The notes below the pieces were generated by a model. That model saw only the letters and a program-made list of their open reading frames with translations. It had not been told where the DNA came from and did no database searches. Below are positions 31,673 through 42,184 of a DNA stretch of 64,000 bases, piece by piece (the first letter of the stretch is position 1; each line of letters begins with the position of its first letter). The DNA comes from Coemansia sp. RSA 1200 (Eukaryota; Kickxellomycota; Kickxellomycetes; Kickxellales; Kickxellaceae): positions 248,001 through 312,000 of the forward strand of contig JANBTT010000005.1 of the NCBI GenBank assembly GCA_027578915.1, written 5' to 3'. A program made the translations under genes and the position numbers.

Positions 31673-32731
31673 ATGGCCACCGAAACGTCCAGTGGTGGCG
31701 GAATAGCCATCATTGTCATATGTTCGATTCTCTTGGGCATAAACTTTGTATGCCTCGTATATTGCTTCCTAAAGCGCAACTACTTACCACTCAAAGCATG
31801 CAATGTAACAAATATGAACTTGACATACATATCCATGGTGATGACATTTGTTGGAAGCATCAACATTGCTGGATTTTCTGGCAATAGCAAAGAATGGTCT
31901 GTGTGTGCAGTGACCCTGGGATGGTTGGGGATGGCACTGGGAGCATTGGCCTTCATTTCTCTTTTCCAGATGCGGGTATACGCCTACTTGAACATATTTA
32001 TATCTAAGCGCCGGGCAACGGGACTGTACTTTATTATTCCTGTTGCGTACATGCTTATGATATCAATAGCATACGCAATAGTTGCCTTTATCCTTCCGCC
32101 AAAGACAGGTTTCATGTACATGCCAGAAACAAACGTTTGCTTTACCAACGACCCAGTGTATTTTGCTGGGATGGGTCTTATTATCTTGCAAGCGGTTCTT
32201 CTTGGCGGTTTACTGCTAAAAACGCTTAAAATGGAGTGTTGCTTCAATGAGCGTCGCAATGCAATTCTGGGTTTTATTATTTGTGTCATTTGCGGTATTG
32301 TATTATTGGCATTGGGTCGTATCCACTTTAGCAACGACAAGCTGGCGCTCTCTGGAATACTCAAGATTCTCTTTGCAGTCGTACCCCAGCAAGGATACTT
32401 TTACTTGAATCTTGGTCCAACAATCTACCATATGTTCACTCATGCTGACGAGTACAACCAGAGGTTTATCGGCGTGATTGAGGAAAAGGGATTGGCACAT
32501 GTTTACGAGCTTGCCTGCAAGTCTCCTCTTGGCGCCATTTCAAACATGAGGGTTAACGAGGAGGGAAAGCCGCGCGGCATCAATGTGACAGATTCTGACA
32601 ATGGGTCCGAATACAGCGATTCAAGCAACTTTTCGGGTAATGTTCCAGGCCCAGAACACACCAACCAGTCGCAGCCACCTACCTATTCTGGAGTTCGTCG
32701 AAGCGGTTCGGTCTCAAGACATTACACATGA
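31673..32731 (+). CDS. Seven-helix G-protein-coupled-receptor-like protein
   Basis: The 352-residue protein shows seven hydrophobic segments starting at about residue 10, with a very short N-terminus and no signal peptide. The first helix reads IAIIVICSILLGINFVCLVY, a Trp-x-x-Cys pair precedes helix 3 (EWSVCAVTLGWLG), and a basic loop (SKRRATGLYF) follows it. An extracellular cysteine (ETNVCFTND) sits before helix 5 and could pair with the Cys before helix 3, as in many receptors. The C-terminal tail of about 80 residues is polar and Ser/Asn-rich; no RGS domain is attached, unlike some fungal seven-helix proteins. The likely place is the plasma membrane, sensing an unknown ligand. The general GPCR-like assignment is reasonably sure, the class is not. 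Confidence 0.75.
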   Translation: MATETSSGGGIAIIVICSILLGINFVCLVYCFLKRNYLPLKACNVTNMNLTYISMVMTFVGSINIAGFSGNSKEWSVCAVTLGWLGMALGALAFISLFQMRVYAYLNIFISKRRATGLYFIIPVAYMLMISIAYAIVAFILPPKTGFMYMPETNVCFTNDPVYFAGMGLIILQAVLLGGLLLKTLKMECCFNERRNAILGFIICVICGIVLLALGRIHFSNDKLALSGILKILFAVVPQQGYFYLNLGPTIYHMFTHADEYNQRFIGVIEEKGLAHVYELACKSPLGAISNMRVNEEGKPRGINVTDSDNGSEYSDSSNFSGNVPGPEHTNQSQPPTYSGVRRSGSVSRHYT

Positions 32732-32853
32732 TATATATTTCCTGTCTGTCTCAATAGAAGAAAGCAGGGTTATCATCATATGGAGAACTACTGTTGCTCT
32801 TTCACATATTTCTCATCTATTTATTCGCTTTGCTTTATTTTTTCATTTGTAAC

Positions 32854-32859
32854 AATAAA
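32854..32859 (+). terminator. Candidate polyadenylation signal AATAAA
   Basis: The hexamer lies about 120 nt downstream of the receptor-like gene's stop codon, in the 300-nt gap before the convergent acyl-CoA dehydrogenase gene. Confidence 0.5.
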
Positions 32860-33031
32860 ACTACCTTATTTTCCCCCACGAGTGGTTCATTTTCATTTCC
32901 ATGGCTTCTTTGTTTGTATCAAAGTATTGTGACGATAACAGCCGTTTAATAAAACCACGAATTCCAGGCAGATAAACACAAAACTTGCGCACAAACAAAA
33001 TAACTAAAGAAAAAAAACAACGACATCATAG

Positions 33032-34288
33032 CTAGAGCTTCTGTTTAGCCGCGTCAGCTATGGCCCGAGAAATTATAAGACGTTGTATCTGAGAGGTGCC
33101 TTCGTAGATGGTAAAGATCTTTGCGTCTCTCATAAGCTTCTCTACAGGGTACTCGGTGTTGAATCCATTGCCACCAAAGATCTGCACCGCATCAGAAGCA
33201 CATTTGTTTGCGGTTTCCGATGCCAGCGCCTTGGCAATGGATGCGTAGTATGTGTTGCGCTTGTTCTGGTCGCGCAGCCACGCAGCACGCCAAACTATCA
33301 TCCGCGACGACTCGACGTTGATGGCCATGTCTGCCAACATGAATGCAACAGCCTGGTGCTCAATGATACTCTTACCCATGGTCTTGCGCTGGAGTGCATA
33401 CGTGGTTGCCTCATCCATTGCACGCTGAGCCAGACCAACTGCTGCGGATGCAACCAACGGACGAGTAATGTCAAAGGCACCCATCGCGATCTTGAATCCT
33501 TGGCCGATCTCACCTAGGCGGTTTTCGTCAGGAACCTCGACATCCTCAAAGGTAATACCGCGAGTATCTGATGCGCGCTGACCCATGTTCCATTCCTTGC
33601 GGCCAACCGTGATTCCAGGGCTGTTACCATCTACTATAAATCCAGTAAAGGCCTTGCCAGCATTGGCAGCAGGGTCGGTTTTGGCTAGCAAAAAGTACCA
33701 GTTGGCTTTTCCGCCATTTGTGATCCACATCTTCTGGCCATTGACAATCCATTTGTCACCCCTTTTAACTGCATTTGTTTTTGCACCTGCAACATCAGAT
33801 CCGGCGCCGGGCTCGGTCACGCAGTATGCAGCCATGAGCGGTTCCTCCGTCATGCGTCCCAGATACTTCCTCTTCTGTGCATCGTTGCCAGCAAGGATCA
33901 CCGGTGCCTCCGCTAGTGTGTTTGCCTCGATTGCTGTTTGGATGCCTGTGCATCCATATGCAAGCTGCTCGGACACCAGCGCAGCCTCAAACACACCCAG
34001 CCCAATACCTCCATAATCGGTTGGAATGTGTGTGTTTACAAGCCCAAGCTCCCATGCCTGCTTTATGACATCAGTCGGGTACTCGCCGGTCTTGTCATGG
34101 TGTGGTGCAGCGGGAATAATCACATCGCGGGAGAACTGTTTTGCAGTTTCCTGGATAGACTGTTGGTCTTCATTAAGCTGGAAACCGAATCCCGATACTG
34201 CAGATGTATGCTCACTGCAACTGCGCGCAGTGGTACCAAAGGCACGGCATGTTCTGCGCACTGTGCTAACTATCTGCGAACGAAGCAT
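33032..34288 (-). CDS. Mitochondrial medium-chain acyl-CoA dehydrogenase
   Basis: The 418-residue flavoenzyme catalyses the first, alpha-beta dehydrogenation step of fatty-acid beta-oxidation and passes electrons to electron-transfer flavoprotein. The N-terminus MLRSQIVSTVRRTCRAFG is Arg/Ser-rich and acid-free, as expected of a mitochondrial presequence. Family signatures include AAYCVTEPGAGSDVAG, KMWITNGGKANW, QRKTMGKSI and FGGNGFNTEYPVEKLMRDAK. The catalytic base is Glu396 in IYEGTSQIQR, the position used by medium- and short-chain members. Length and sequence fit the MCAD group. The true start is the ATG at 34288. It is a single exon, convergent with the receptor-like gene. Confidence 0.95.
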   Translation of the reverse strand: MLRSQIVSTVRRTCRAFGTTARSCSEHTSAVSGFGFQLNEDQQSIQETAKQFSRDVIIPAAPHHDKTGEYPTDVIKQAWELGLVNTHIPTDYGGIGLGVFEAALVSEQLAYGCTGIQTAIEANTLAEAPVILAGNDAQKRKYLGRMTEEPLMAAYCVTEPGAGSDVAGAKTNAVKRGDKWIVNGQKMWITNGGKANWYFLLAKTDPAANAGKAFTGFIVDGNSPGITVGRKEWNMGQRASDTRGITFEDVEVPDENRLGEIGQGFKIAMGAFDITRPLVASAAVGLAQRAMDEATTYALQRKTMGKSIIEHQAVAFMLADMAINVESSRMIVWRAAWLRDQNKRNTYYASIAKALASETANKCASDAVQIFGGNGFNTEYPVEKLMRDAKIFTIYEGTSQIQRLIISRAIADAAKQKL

Positions 34289-37210
34289 GGGTAGCAGCAA
34301 AGAAAGGATTGGATATAAAAAGCACTGATTGTTGAAAAAAAAAAAGATAAATAGTAATATAGTAGAAGGCTTTTTACTATTTTAACAGTTGGCTAATAGA
34401 TTGGGAAATAGAGAATACAAAATGGAAGAAAGAGTTTATTTTCTTTATCTCGCTTTTCTTTTTCACAAGAGCAGAAGGCGGTGCCGCCGAATTGCTGTGT
34501 TCGTGTGGGACAAGGGTTGCAATGCACAAGCCCTCTTGCACCATTGCAAAAGGCAGACACATTCATTATCTCCTGTCACATGCATCAAAATCACACCAGG
34601 CTTTCACATGCCATAGAATATGCTTCAACAACACCTGGCAAGTTCCATAAAAAGAACAAGTTATTGCTTTATCTTCATCTTTATAATTCCAATCTTGATA
34701 TATGCTGAAATGCTGAGAGAATATCGGCGGCGGTGATACTGAAAATTTCAGGCTATGGCTGCTGACAGCCATAGCCAGCCAGCCACAATTTATTTTGCAA
34801 TCATCGGATTAGTAAAGCTTAAAGAATATGAGGGCGTGACATCATTTAATTAGAAATATAAGGCAGTAGTTTGATAGAAATTAAAATTTAAGGTAGTGGT
34901 ATCAGCCAAATCAGCAATAGCCAGCCGAGTGATATGGCACCATATGATGTTCCATAGAGAGATTTAGCAGTAGATGTACAAAACCAATATAACAAGCATG
35001 TAGGGTCGAAATTAACAAAGAAAAGTTCAATGATTCAGTAGCAAAAGCTGAGAAGGGAAATTCTAGCTGCTACATATCAGAGCCGTTGCGCACATTCAGC
35101 AAACAGAGAGACGTACAAAACAAGGGACACCAGGGACAAGTAGGCAATGCTCATGTGAGAGCAACCATGCCAAGCAAGGGCAGGCTAGGTCTGGTAATAT
35201 AATTGTGTATGGAAATAAATATACAAACACAATCGATCCCTTTTCTACTGCATTCATTAAAGCAAAAGATAGGGCACAAACAGAAAATAGGGACCACCCA
35301 TGACCGACGACATGGCAAAACAAGCAAGGCAAAGCACACGACCACTGCAGTCTGTTTGTGTTTTACAGAGCAACAAAAGGAAGGAGAAAATAAAGGCAGA
35401 AACTGAAAAAGGTCCAAAAAGAAAGACAGGTGAGGACGAAACGTGGCTGTTTAATTCACCAGGACCTGGTCGATAAATTTTGTGTCAGCTGAGTATAATT
35501 TATTAATGAGTCTCAATCGGTCTCTGCTTGATCATATGTGCTTAATAAACGATGACTGGAAATAATTGGAAAAATAAAATAGAGGGAATAAATGCGCAAA
35601 AAGAACCGTCGGTCTGTTGAGGGGTGAGTGGGCTATCTGAAGAAAAACAACATAAAAAAGCTCCACAGCCAGAACAATTGCAAAACTAGGAGCTTTCAGA
35701 CGGCTCTCTTGAAAACACAATAGGGCCTTGGGAACCTGACTGATAGTCGCTGGTTTTATTTTGTTTTTCATTAGTGCGCAGGAATGCGTGAGATGAGGAA
35801 ACGTGAAAAGCGATTTACAAAGACACGCATTCGGAAACCCAGAAAAGAAGATTTCGGAAATTTTCAATTAATCTCCCCCGTGCATAAATTGGAATTCAAA
35901 ACAGCGATGCCACGCCCAGCAGTCACAGCTGCTCGTTTCCTGGCTACATACATGCAAGACAAACCACAGTTTCTTCATAGAACGGAGATGGCCACACCGC
36001 GCTCTATTGCAGTCACGCAGAGAAAAAAGGCAAGAGACGATTGCTTTTTTCCACATCAGCAGACATCACAAAGTGTGGCGTTTTGCTTGTGGCCGTTGTA
36101 GGACTTTGAAGCGTTTCTGTAGCTGCCTTTTGAAAGCACTTGCTTTATACAATGGGTACGCGTGTTCCAATGTCTACGCTAGCGCAAAAAGGCAGGAAAA
36201 AAGAAAGATGAAAGGATGAAAGTGACAACGAGAACAGAGCAGGTGTGGCGTTTAAATGAGCTTCAGCTTTGCCATCTCTTTTTCTAACAATTATAATAGC
36301 TGTTTGTTAGTCTTCAATCTATGGCGTAAGAGGGACCATTTGTGCATCGCACGATTACGTACATAACACCATTAGCCTTGCGCACTGTTCTACTCCCAGA
36401 CCAACACCATCAGCCTGTGGTCTCGAAATAAAAAAGTGCTTCGGTTTTTCTTCTCTTTCTTGTCGCCATCGCCGTCGCCGTCTTCATCGAGCCAGTCCAG
36501 GCTAGGTTGACTGCAAGATAAGAATGGGCAACAAAAAGGAAATGATAGGGGGTGTTTGCTACCTGTCGATTTAGCCCCATTTCCCCAATTATCTTATTTT
36601 TAAGCAATTTTCACAGCCGCAGCATTAGGATGGCTAAAGTCTCTTCCCTTCACTGCCTTCTCTCCGCATTATTCAACACATCTTTCGCTGACTGGGGGGG
36701 CCGAGAAAGGGATACAACCACATCCTCGCTGGGACAGATGACTGCCAGAGAAGGAAAATTCAGGCCTTAAGGAAATTTTCCATTGCACTATTTTTTATAT
36801 TTCTTTTTCTCTTGATGTTGAAGCCACTATATAATACCTTCGCATCTTCCTCTCTCCACCACCAGCACCACTTGCTTTGCCACTTTCCCTACCACCTTCC
36901 AACAATTCCTAATACTTTTGCAGTGCATACCATTCTTCATATTTAAAACGTAACCCTTACATTTGGATAAATTCTCACGAACCATTATATCAAAGCAGCA
37001 AGCTTATATCAATTGCTTATAAGCTACCAAGTAAACATTAGTAACTGACCAGCCCTTCTTCTCTCTCTACCATTCTAAATTTCCTACACATTTGATTCAC
37101 AATATCTTATATTGCATCCGTATTTTATTCAAGCACCATTTCGTTTGCAGCCAAATACATCTCATTTACATTTAGCACAGCTCACAAGCATATACAAGAA
37201 AACCATCCAA
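34289..37210. other. 2.9 kb divergent region without a supportable gene
   Basis: The region separates the acyl-CoA dehydrogenase (minus) and the gene at 37211 (plus). It is AT-rich with scattered short open frames that show no domain. The last 400 nt contain a TATA-like element and a C/T-rich leader belonging to the plus-strand gene. Confidence 0.5.
36828..36834 (+). promoter_or_regulatory. TATA-box-like element TATATAA
   Basis: The motif stands about 380 nt before the ATG at 37211 and is followed by a long C/T- and A-rich stretch without an ATG upstream of 37211, which would then be a long 5' leader. Confidence 0.35.
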
Positions 37211-37957
37211 ATGATATCCATTCCTCTTCCGACCGAATTCATTCTACAGAAGGGCAAGGCTGCCCAAGAGAAACGCCGTCGCAGCAAAAGCGAGGCAGCG
37301 CTTTCTCTGGCCGCCAACAGACCCACATCTGGTAACATCAGCGCTCTGGATAACAGACGCTACACTGTAAATGCACCCATGTTCCAGCACTCCAGGTCAT
37401 CACAGGTGCGCATCCAAGAATACCCTACATCAGTAGATGTGACAAAAGACGGGTTGTTGACGCCCAAGCTTAGCGGATCTCATATAGCATGCGTTTCAGT
37501 GTCTTCGGGCGTATCCAGAACCTGCAGCCACAGACAAAACATTGTTTCCAGAACAACATCGCCAATCCAAGCCGCTGACATTGCTGACAAAGATGCACTG
37601 TTCATGGGACAATGGGATGAGCCAAGCAAAGAGGCTGTGAAAGAGGATGACCAAGTGCTGCTGCTCACACCTCTGAGTCCACCAATGACGCCCAAACAGC
37701 CAAGCGCCGACGCAAATGCCCCCATGCCAAGCATCATGTCGCTGCCAAACTTGTCCCTGTCAGCACTTGGGTTTCCTCCATCTTCATCTCCTCCGCTCTG
37801 CTCAGACTCAGGCACTGTCTCAGCACCACAGCGCATGTCTACTCCCGCAGCACCTGAGCCTCTAAATAGCTCCATCACATGTCTGGTTTTGGACAACAAG
37901 AAAGTTCATCTGGCCCGACCAAGACTCGTTCAAATTTCTCCCTCACCGAAGCAATAA
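37211..37957 (+). CDS. Disordered Ser/Thr-Pro-rich protein, unknown
   Basis: The 248-residue protein starts at the ATG at 37211 (MISIPLPTEFILQKGKAAQ). It lacks hydrophobic helices and any domain I recognise. A basic cluster (KRRRSKSEAAL) near residues 15-25 could be a nuclear localisation or kinase-recognition site. Several Ser/Thr-Pro sites follow (LTPLSPPMTPKQP, STPAAPE, ISPSPKQ), typical of a phosphoprotein regulated by proline-directed kinases. Codon use and the clean frame support a real gene, but the function is open. It converges on the checkpoint-kinase gene with 293 nt between the stops. Confidence 0.65.
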   Translation: MISIPLPTEFILQKGKAAQEKRRRSKSEAALSLAANRPTSGNISALDNRRYTVNAPMFQHSRSSQVRIQEYPTSVDVTKDGLLTPKLSGSHIACVSVSSGVSRTCSHRQNIVSRTTSPIQAADIADKDALFMGQWDEPSKEAVKEDDQVLLLTPLSPPMTPKQPSADANAPMPSIMSLPNLSLSALGFPPSSSPPLCSDSGTVSAPQRMSTPAAPEPLNSSITCLVLDNKKVHLARPRLVQISPSPKQ

Positions 37958-38072
37958 AAAAGAACAAGGCACCTCACGAGGGGGTTTCTGTATTTCTCCA
38001 CACTTTTTCTACTCCAACAACTCGCCTCCCTTTCTCGTATTTTTACATGCACTTGATTTTAATACTCCACAA

Positions 38073-38095
38073 AATAAATAAACTACATTTTTATT
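38073..38095. terminator. Overlapping 3'-end signals of two convergent genes
   Basis: AATAAA on the plus strand at 38073-38078 lies about 115 nt after the stop at 37957. AATAAA on the minus strand at 38095-38090 lies about 160 nt after the kinase stop at 38251. The two transcripts may therefore overlap at their ends. Confidence 0.4.
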
Positions 38096-38250
38096 TGGTA
38101 GAAGTAGTAACATTGCTCAAAATAAAAAATAGAATAAATATCATCTCGTGATATAAATGAGGATTATTCGGCATTTAACAGTAAACCTTATTTTCTTTTC
38201 AAGCAAGAACAATCAAAATAATAAAGAACTAAAGCGTATAGCTGATTTGA

Positions 38251-40695
38251 TTATCGAAAGACGTTAGGCGTGTGGTGGTAATACTGCTGGCGATTGTCTG
38301 TTCGCTTCTTGCCAAGCAACGGATTGTCAGACACACCATCTTTCAGACCACCTGGATTGGAAGTGGCGGTGGCTCCTGGACGCGGAATGGCCTCTGGGTA
38401 TATGGACAGTGGACATCCAAACCCAGCACCATGCCCGTCACGGACAGTGCCAAAACGGTCCTTGGCAGCCCTCTCGCTTCCACTACTGTTGTCGCTGGCT
38501 CCACCGCCGCCATACTTGGCATCCTTGGCATTACTGACGCTGGGATGGCGACTCGCATCGGGAGACATGTCAAACAACGGCACGGGTCCGCTGGGCGACA
38601 CCTGCTGTTGAGTGGATGGAGGGTTCATATGGTTACGCGAGTGGAAATTGAGACAAAACTGGCCAGCAGCGACTGGTGGACTGCGATGCTGGGCTGGTGC
38701 CTCCGACCGCCTCCATGCCAAGGAGTCCTCTTCAACGTCATCTCCCTCTTCGTCATCCTGGGCAAGATCAATTCCCATTTTGCGCCGAGGCAAAGCCATG
38801 TGTCCCAAATCCGATTGCGAGCGCATGAATGACGGGTCTTTGCGCTTACGCCCAGCACCATCCTCATTGCCAGATGCTATAAAGTTCGCGCCGTCAAGAG
38901 CATCTCTGTTGAGTTTGGCATTGGCTGCCGCAATTGCCAGCATCCCTCTAGTGGACGAGGACCCGCCGATGGACAGGTGGGCTTCGCTGTCCGAGGCACT
39001 GACATGCGCATCAAAAGCTATCTCCGAGTCTTGGAGCAAGATAGCGGCGGCTGCAGGTGGTGAAGACGGCGGAAGCCGTGCAGGCAGACGGGCAGGGGTC
39101 ACTGGAAGATACGGAGTGGTAGGCTGTGAAGTAAGCTGAGGGGGGCAAGGGGAGTTCAGCTGAGAAGATTCGGCGGTCAGACTCTGAGTGCGCTGGCTAT
39201 CGTCCAACATGGCATCAGGGTCGGCAACCAAAAAGTCCTGGCCGTCAATAGACCACGAAGAGCCGCAGCGGCGGGCACGCAGCCACGGATGGGCTAGCGC
39301 ATCATCAACGGTGATTCTGTTCCTCGGATCGGCCTGGAGCATGCGGCACACAAGATCAACAGCCTGCGGCGACACGCCGTCCCAGTATGGAGAGGGAAAG
39401 TTGTACATGCCGCCGATTATCTGGTCGCGCATGGGCGGCGGCGACAGCTCGTCCGAGAACGGCGGAAACCCACACAGACAGATATACAGAACAACGCCCA
39501 GACTCCAGACATCCACAAGCCGGTCATACATTCCCAGCTGTCTGACAGTCAGCACCTCAGGCGCCACATACATGGGTGTCCCGCAGACCGTCTTCATAAA
39601 CATCTGCTCGCCCACTATCTTGGCCAGTCCAAAGTCCGCAAGCTTGATGCGCAAATTCTGCTTGTCCTCTAACAGAATGTTCTCAAGCTTGATATCGCGG
39701 TGCACAATTCCCAGGCGGTTGAGATGGCGGATGGCCAGAAGAAGCTGCAGCAACACCCGGCGCGCATCGTCCTCGGCAAGATACTCGCGCCGCACAATCT
39801 CGTCAAACAGCTCGCCGTCGGCAGCTAGGTCAAGCACAAGGTACAAGTAGTCGCTCTCGCGAAACACGCCGTGTACCTGGACTATTGACGGGTGCCGCAC
39901 TCGTGAGAGAATTGAGGTCTCAACTTGAAAGTTCTCGTCCATTTTCTTGCGCTTCTCCAGCTGCGTGATTCTGTTGCGGTCAATGATCTTTGCTGCAAAC
40001 CGTTCGCCCGTGACACGGTTGATTGCCATGCGTACCTGTGCAAACGCCCCCTTTCCAAGCTGTTCTGACAGGTAGTAGCTCTGCTTGAAGAGACACGGCT
40101 CTCGCCTGTGCACTTCAAGGTTCTGAAACACGTAGAATCGGTCGTTGAAGTACGTCATTCCTTTCTCTGGCTGGTACCGCACAAACTGGATCTCGTCGCC
40201 GTCGCGAAGCTCTACAGAGTTGCTTTTCCCTATGCGCGTGCCGTTGACATATGTGCCGTTGGTACTGGTGTCCTCAAGATACACCCCACTACCCCTGCCC
40301 ACGTAATCATCGCTGTTGTTGTTGCTGCTGCTGCTGCTAACACACTCGGCCTCAACACGGTATATAAGGCAATGGCGGTTGCTAATGTGTGGGTTCTGGA
40401 CCCGGATATCGCAAGACTTGTGCCTCCCAATGTAATACCCGAACTTTGTTGCGGCAGCTTGTGGCGACGAGACTTGTCCAGCCAGTGAACCGCTGCCGGA
40501 TATAGATGGTGTGGCCGCAGACTTTGTGCGTTCTAGAAGCACGGTTTTGTAATCAGCTGGACTGAGCGAAAGAAGAACACCCCAGACGCTGCGCGGCACC
40601 TGATTAACCAAGAGCTGCTCCTGAAACAGCTGATTCAAACAGTCCATCTCCTGGCTCTCGGTCAGCTGCTGCTGGTTGTCTCTGCCTGGACTCAT
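38251..40695 (-). CDS. FHA-domain checkpoint kinase, Cds1/Chk2/Rad53 family
   Basis: The 814-residue protein kinase belongs to the Chk2 family, which relays DNA-damage and replication stress from ATM/ATR-type kinases in the nucleus. An FHA domain spans about 84-190 (YYIGRHKSCDIRVQNPHISNRHC; LEDTSTNGTYVNG), with the phosphothreonine-binding Arg, Ser and Asn present. The kinase domain spans about 204-471: glycine loop GKGAFAQV, Lys235, HRDIKLEN with Asp333, DFG at 353-355 and GTPMYVAPEVL. Only one FHA domain is present, as in Cds1 and Chk2 rather than Rad53, which has two. The long C-terminal tail is disordered and includes a basic RKRKDPS stretch that may be a nuclear signal. It is a single exon. 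Confidence 0.93.
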   Translation of the reverse strand: MSPGRDNQQQLTESQEMDCLNQLFQEQLLVNQVPRSVWGVLLSLSPADYKTVLLERTKSAATPSISGSGSLAGQVSSPQAAATKFGYYIGRHKSCDIRVQNPHISNRHCLIYRVEAECVSSSSSNNNSDDYVGRGSGVYLEDTSTNGTYVNGTRIGKSNSVELRDGDEIQFVRYQPEKGMTYFNDRFYVFQNLEVHRREPCLFKQSYYLSEQLGKGAFAQVRMAINRVTGERFAAKIIDRNRITQLEKRKKMDENFQVETSILSRVRHPSIVQVHGVFRESDYLYLVLDLAADGELFDEIVRREYLAEDDARRVLLQLLLAIRHLNRLGIVHRDIKLENILLEDKQNLRIKLADFGLAKIVGEQMFMKTVCGTPMYVAPEVLTVRQLGMYDRLVDVWSLGVVLYICLCGFPPFSDELSPPPMRDQIIGGMYNFPSPYWDGVSPQAVDLVCRMLQADPRNRITVDDALAHPWLRARRCGSSWSIDGQDFLVADPDAMLDDSQRTQSLTAESSQLNSPCPPQLTSQPTTPYLPVTPARLPARLPPSSPPAAAAILLQDSEIAFDAHVSASDSEAHLSIGGSSSTRGMLAIAAANAKLNRDALDGANFIASGNEDGAGRKRKDPSFMRSQSDLGHMALPRRKMGIDLAQDDEEGDDVEEDSLAWRRSEAPAQHRSPPVAAGQFCLNFHSRNHMNPPSTQQQVSPSGPVPLFDMSPDASRHPSVSNAKDAKYGGGGASDNSSGSERAAKDRFGTVRDGHGAGFGCPLSIYPEAIPRPGATATSNPGGLKDGVSDNPLLGKKRTDNRQQYYHHTPNVFR

Positions 40696-40751
40696 AATGA
40701 CAGACTGATGTCAGTGTTCAAGTAGGAAGTATTATAAATGTCTTGTCAGAG

Positions 40752-40769
40752 TATTATTATTATTATTAT
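40752..40769. repeat. (ATT)n microsatellite
   Basis: About six ATT units lie just upstream of the kinase start codon, within its promoter or leader. Confidence 0.8.
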
Positions 40770-41390
40770 AATAAGTGCGGGTCTTTTGCAGTTTGGTTCT
40801 TTTTTGTTTTGCTTATGGATGAGATGGTTCTCTTGGTATGGACAGATATCGCAATCAAAGATAGATAGATGTTAGAAAAGTGAATAATGCTAAAGAGAAT
40901 GATGATGAGAGACCAAAGTTTTTCTTATTAAGTTTTTTGGGTATTGAGAACAAGTGCAAGAGAAATAACGATACAGCAAAACGTAATAATAGTGAAGGAG
41001 CAAAGAAATATTCAAGAGGACCACAGAACAAAACTGTAGAACCAGCGAAAAACTACAGACACGACACCCAACTCTGACAGACACCAGTCCAAGCAAGAAA
41101 AGCAAGGAGGGAAACGAGGGACCGTTTGGTGAAAGAATACAACTTTGTTCTTTTGTGCTTGACACCTGCTCCCTCTTTTGTTCTACTTTTCGCCACCTGG
41201 CATCAAGAGGCAAACAAATAAACTAACAAGCAAGAAGAGGCAGGTGGAAATAAAGAAAAGGGAAGAAAAAGAGAATGAAGCAAACAATAACACGAGAAAC
41301 AAGTAGAGGAACTGGTTGGAAACCTAATGTCCCTTTTTCACTTATTTTTCAGGAAATGCACACAAAATTTACTGATCGAAAAAAGGTTTT

Positions 41391-42004
41391 TTATGTGCGT
41401 AGATTTTCAAAGACTTTGTTGAAAATGGTCTCGTTGATGCCGTAAATGCCTGATTTTGCAGCGCTTGGGGATTTTCCCATGTAAAACGCATGCAAATGGT
41501 ACAGGTTTGCCGTTGATGCCTGTACGCAAGTTATGACAACTGTAGAAGAAGGAAAAGTCAGGGTACAGAAGAAAATAAGTTAAGCGTGGATATTCAGGGA
41601 AAAGGTCCTTTGCAGAGACATTCAAGAATAAGAGGTTCCTTGGATCATATACGAAATAATGAGAAAAAATAAAGTAGGAAGCTGCGGAAGCATCGGACAC
41701 AAAAGAGAGACATGCAGAAGGATTGTGGATGAATATATAAAATGGTCGTTGGGTTTGCTGGTGAAGCAGTAGACACGGGAATGAAAGGGAAAACAAAACC
41801 TCCTCCCGCTGAGCCGATTCTCGCAAAATCTCACCAAGAGGAGTTTTGCAGCCAAATGGTGCTTGCGCCTGCAGAGCCATTGACGCCACATAACGCAGGT
41901 TATCATTGTCACTTTGTTGGTGTGAATACTCAGCTCTTTGTTGATCTAGATATTGTTGGGCCAAATAAAGCAGAGATACAATCGTGCGGCTAGGGCGCAG
42001 AGAA
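41391..42004 (-). CDS. Possible spliced gene of unknown function
   Basis: Two minus-strand segments look coding and can be joined. The first, 42004-41835, reads SRTIVSLLYLAQQYLDQQRA through NLRYVASMALQAQAPFGCK and ends at a GTGAG donor. The second, 41539-41391, follows a TTCTTCTACAG acceptor and reads ANLYHLHAFYMGKSPSAA, then SGIYGINETIFNKVFENLRT before a TAA. The intron would be 295 nt and the phases agree (phase 1). The 5' exon with the start codon is not identified: the nearby ATG at about 42057 is in another frame. I do not recognise the family. It lies downstream of the p24 gene on the same strand, and the region from 40770 to 41390 next to it appears empty. Confidence 0.4.
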
Positions 42005-42184
42005 CTGGGAAATGACAGTTCAGATATGCTAGACTAGGCAGCTGGTGCCATTGATCCATCTGATACAGATCGATACAAGCGAATTCAAAAGAGAGAAAAG
42101 GAGTCAAGATGATAGAAATAATTAGTAGAAAAAGAAGAAAAGACTACCCAGCAAGTGCAAGACGACCCCAGAAGAGATTCCTTC

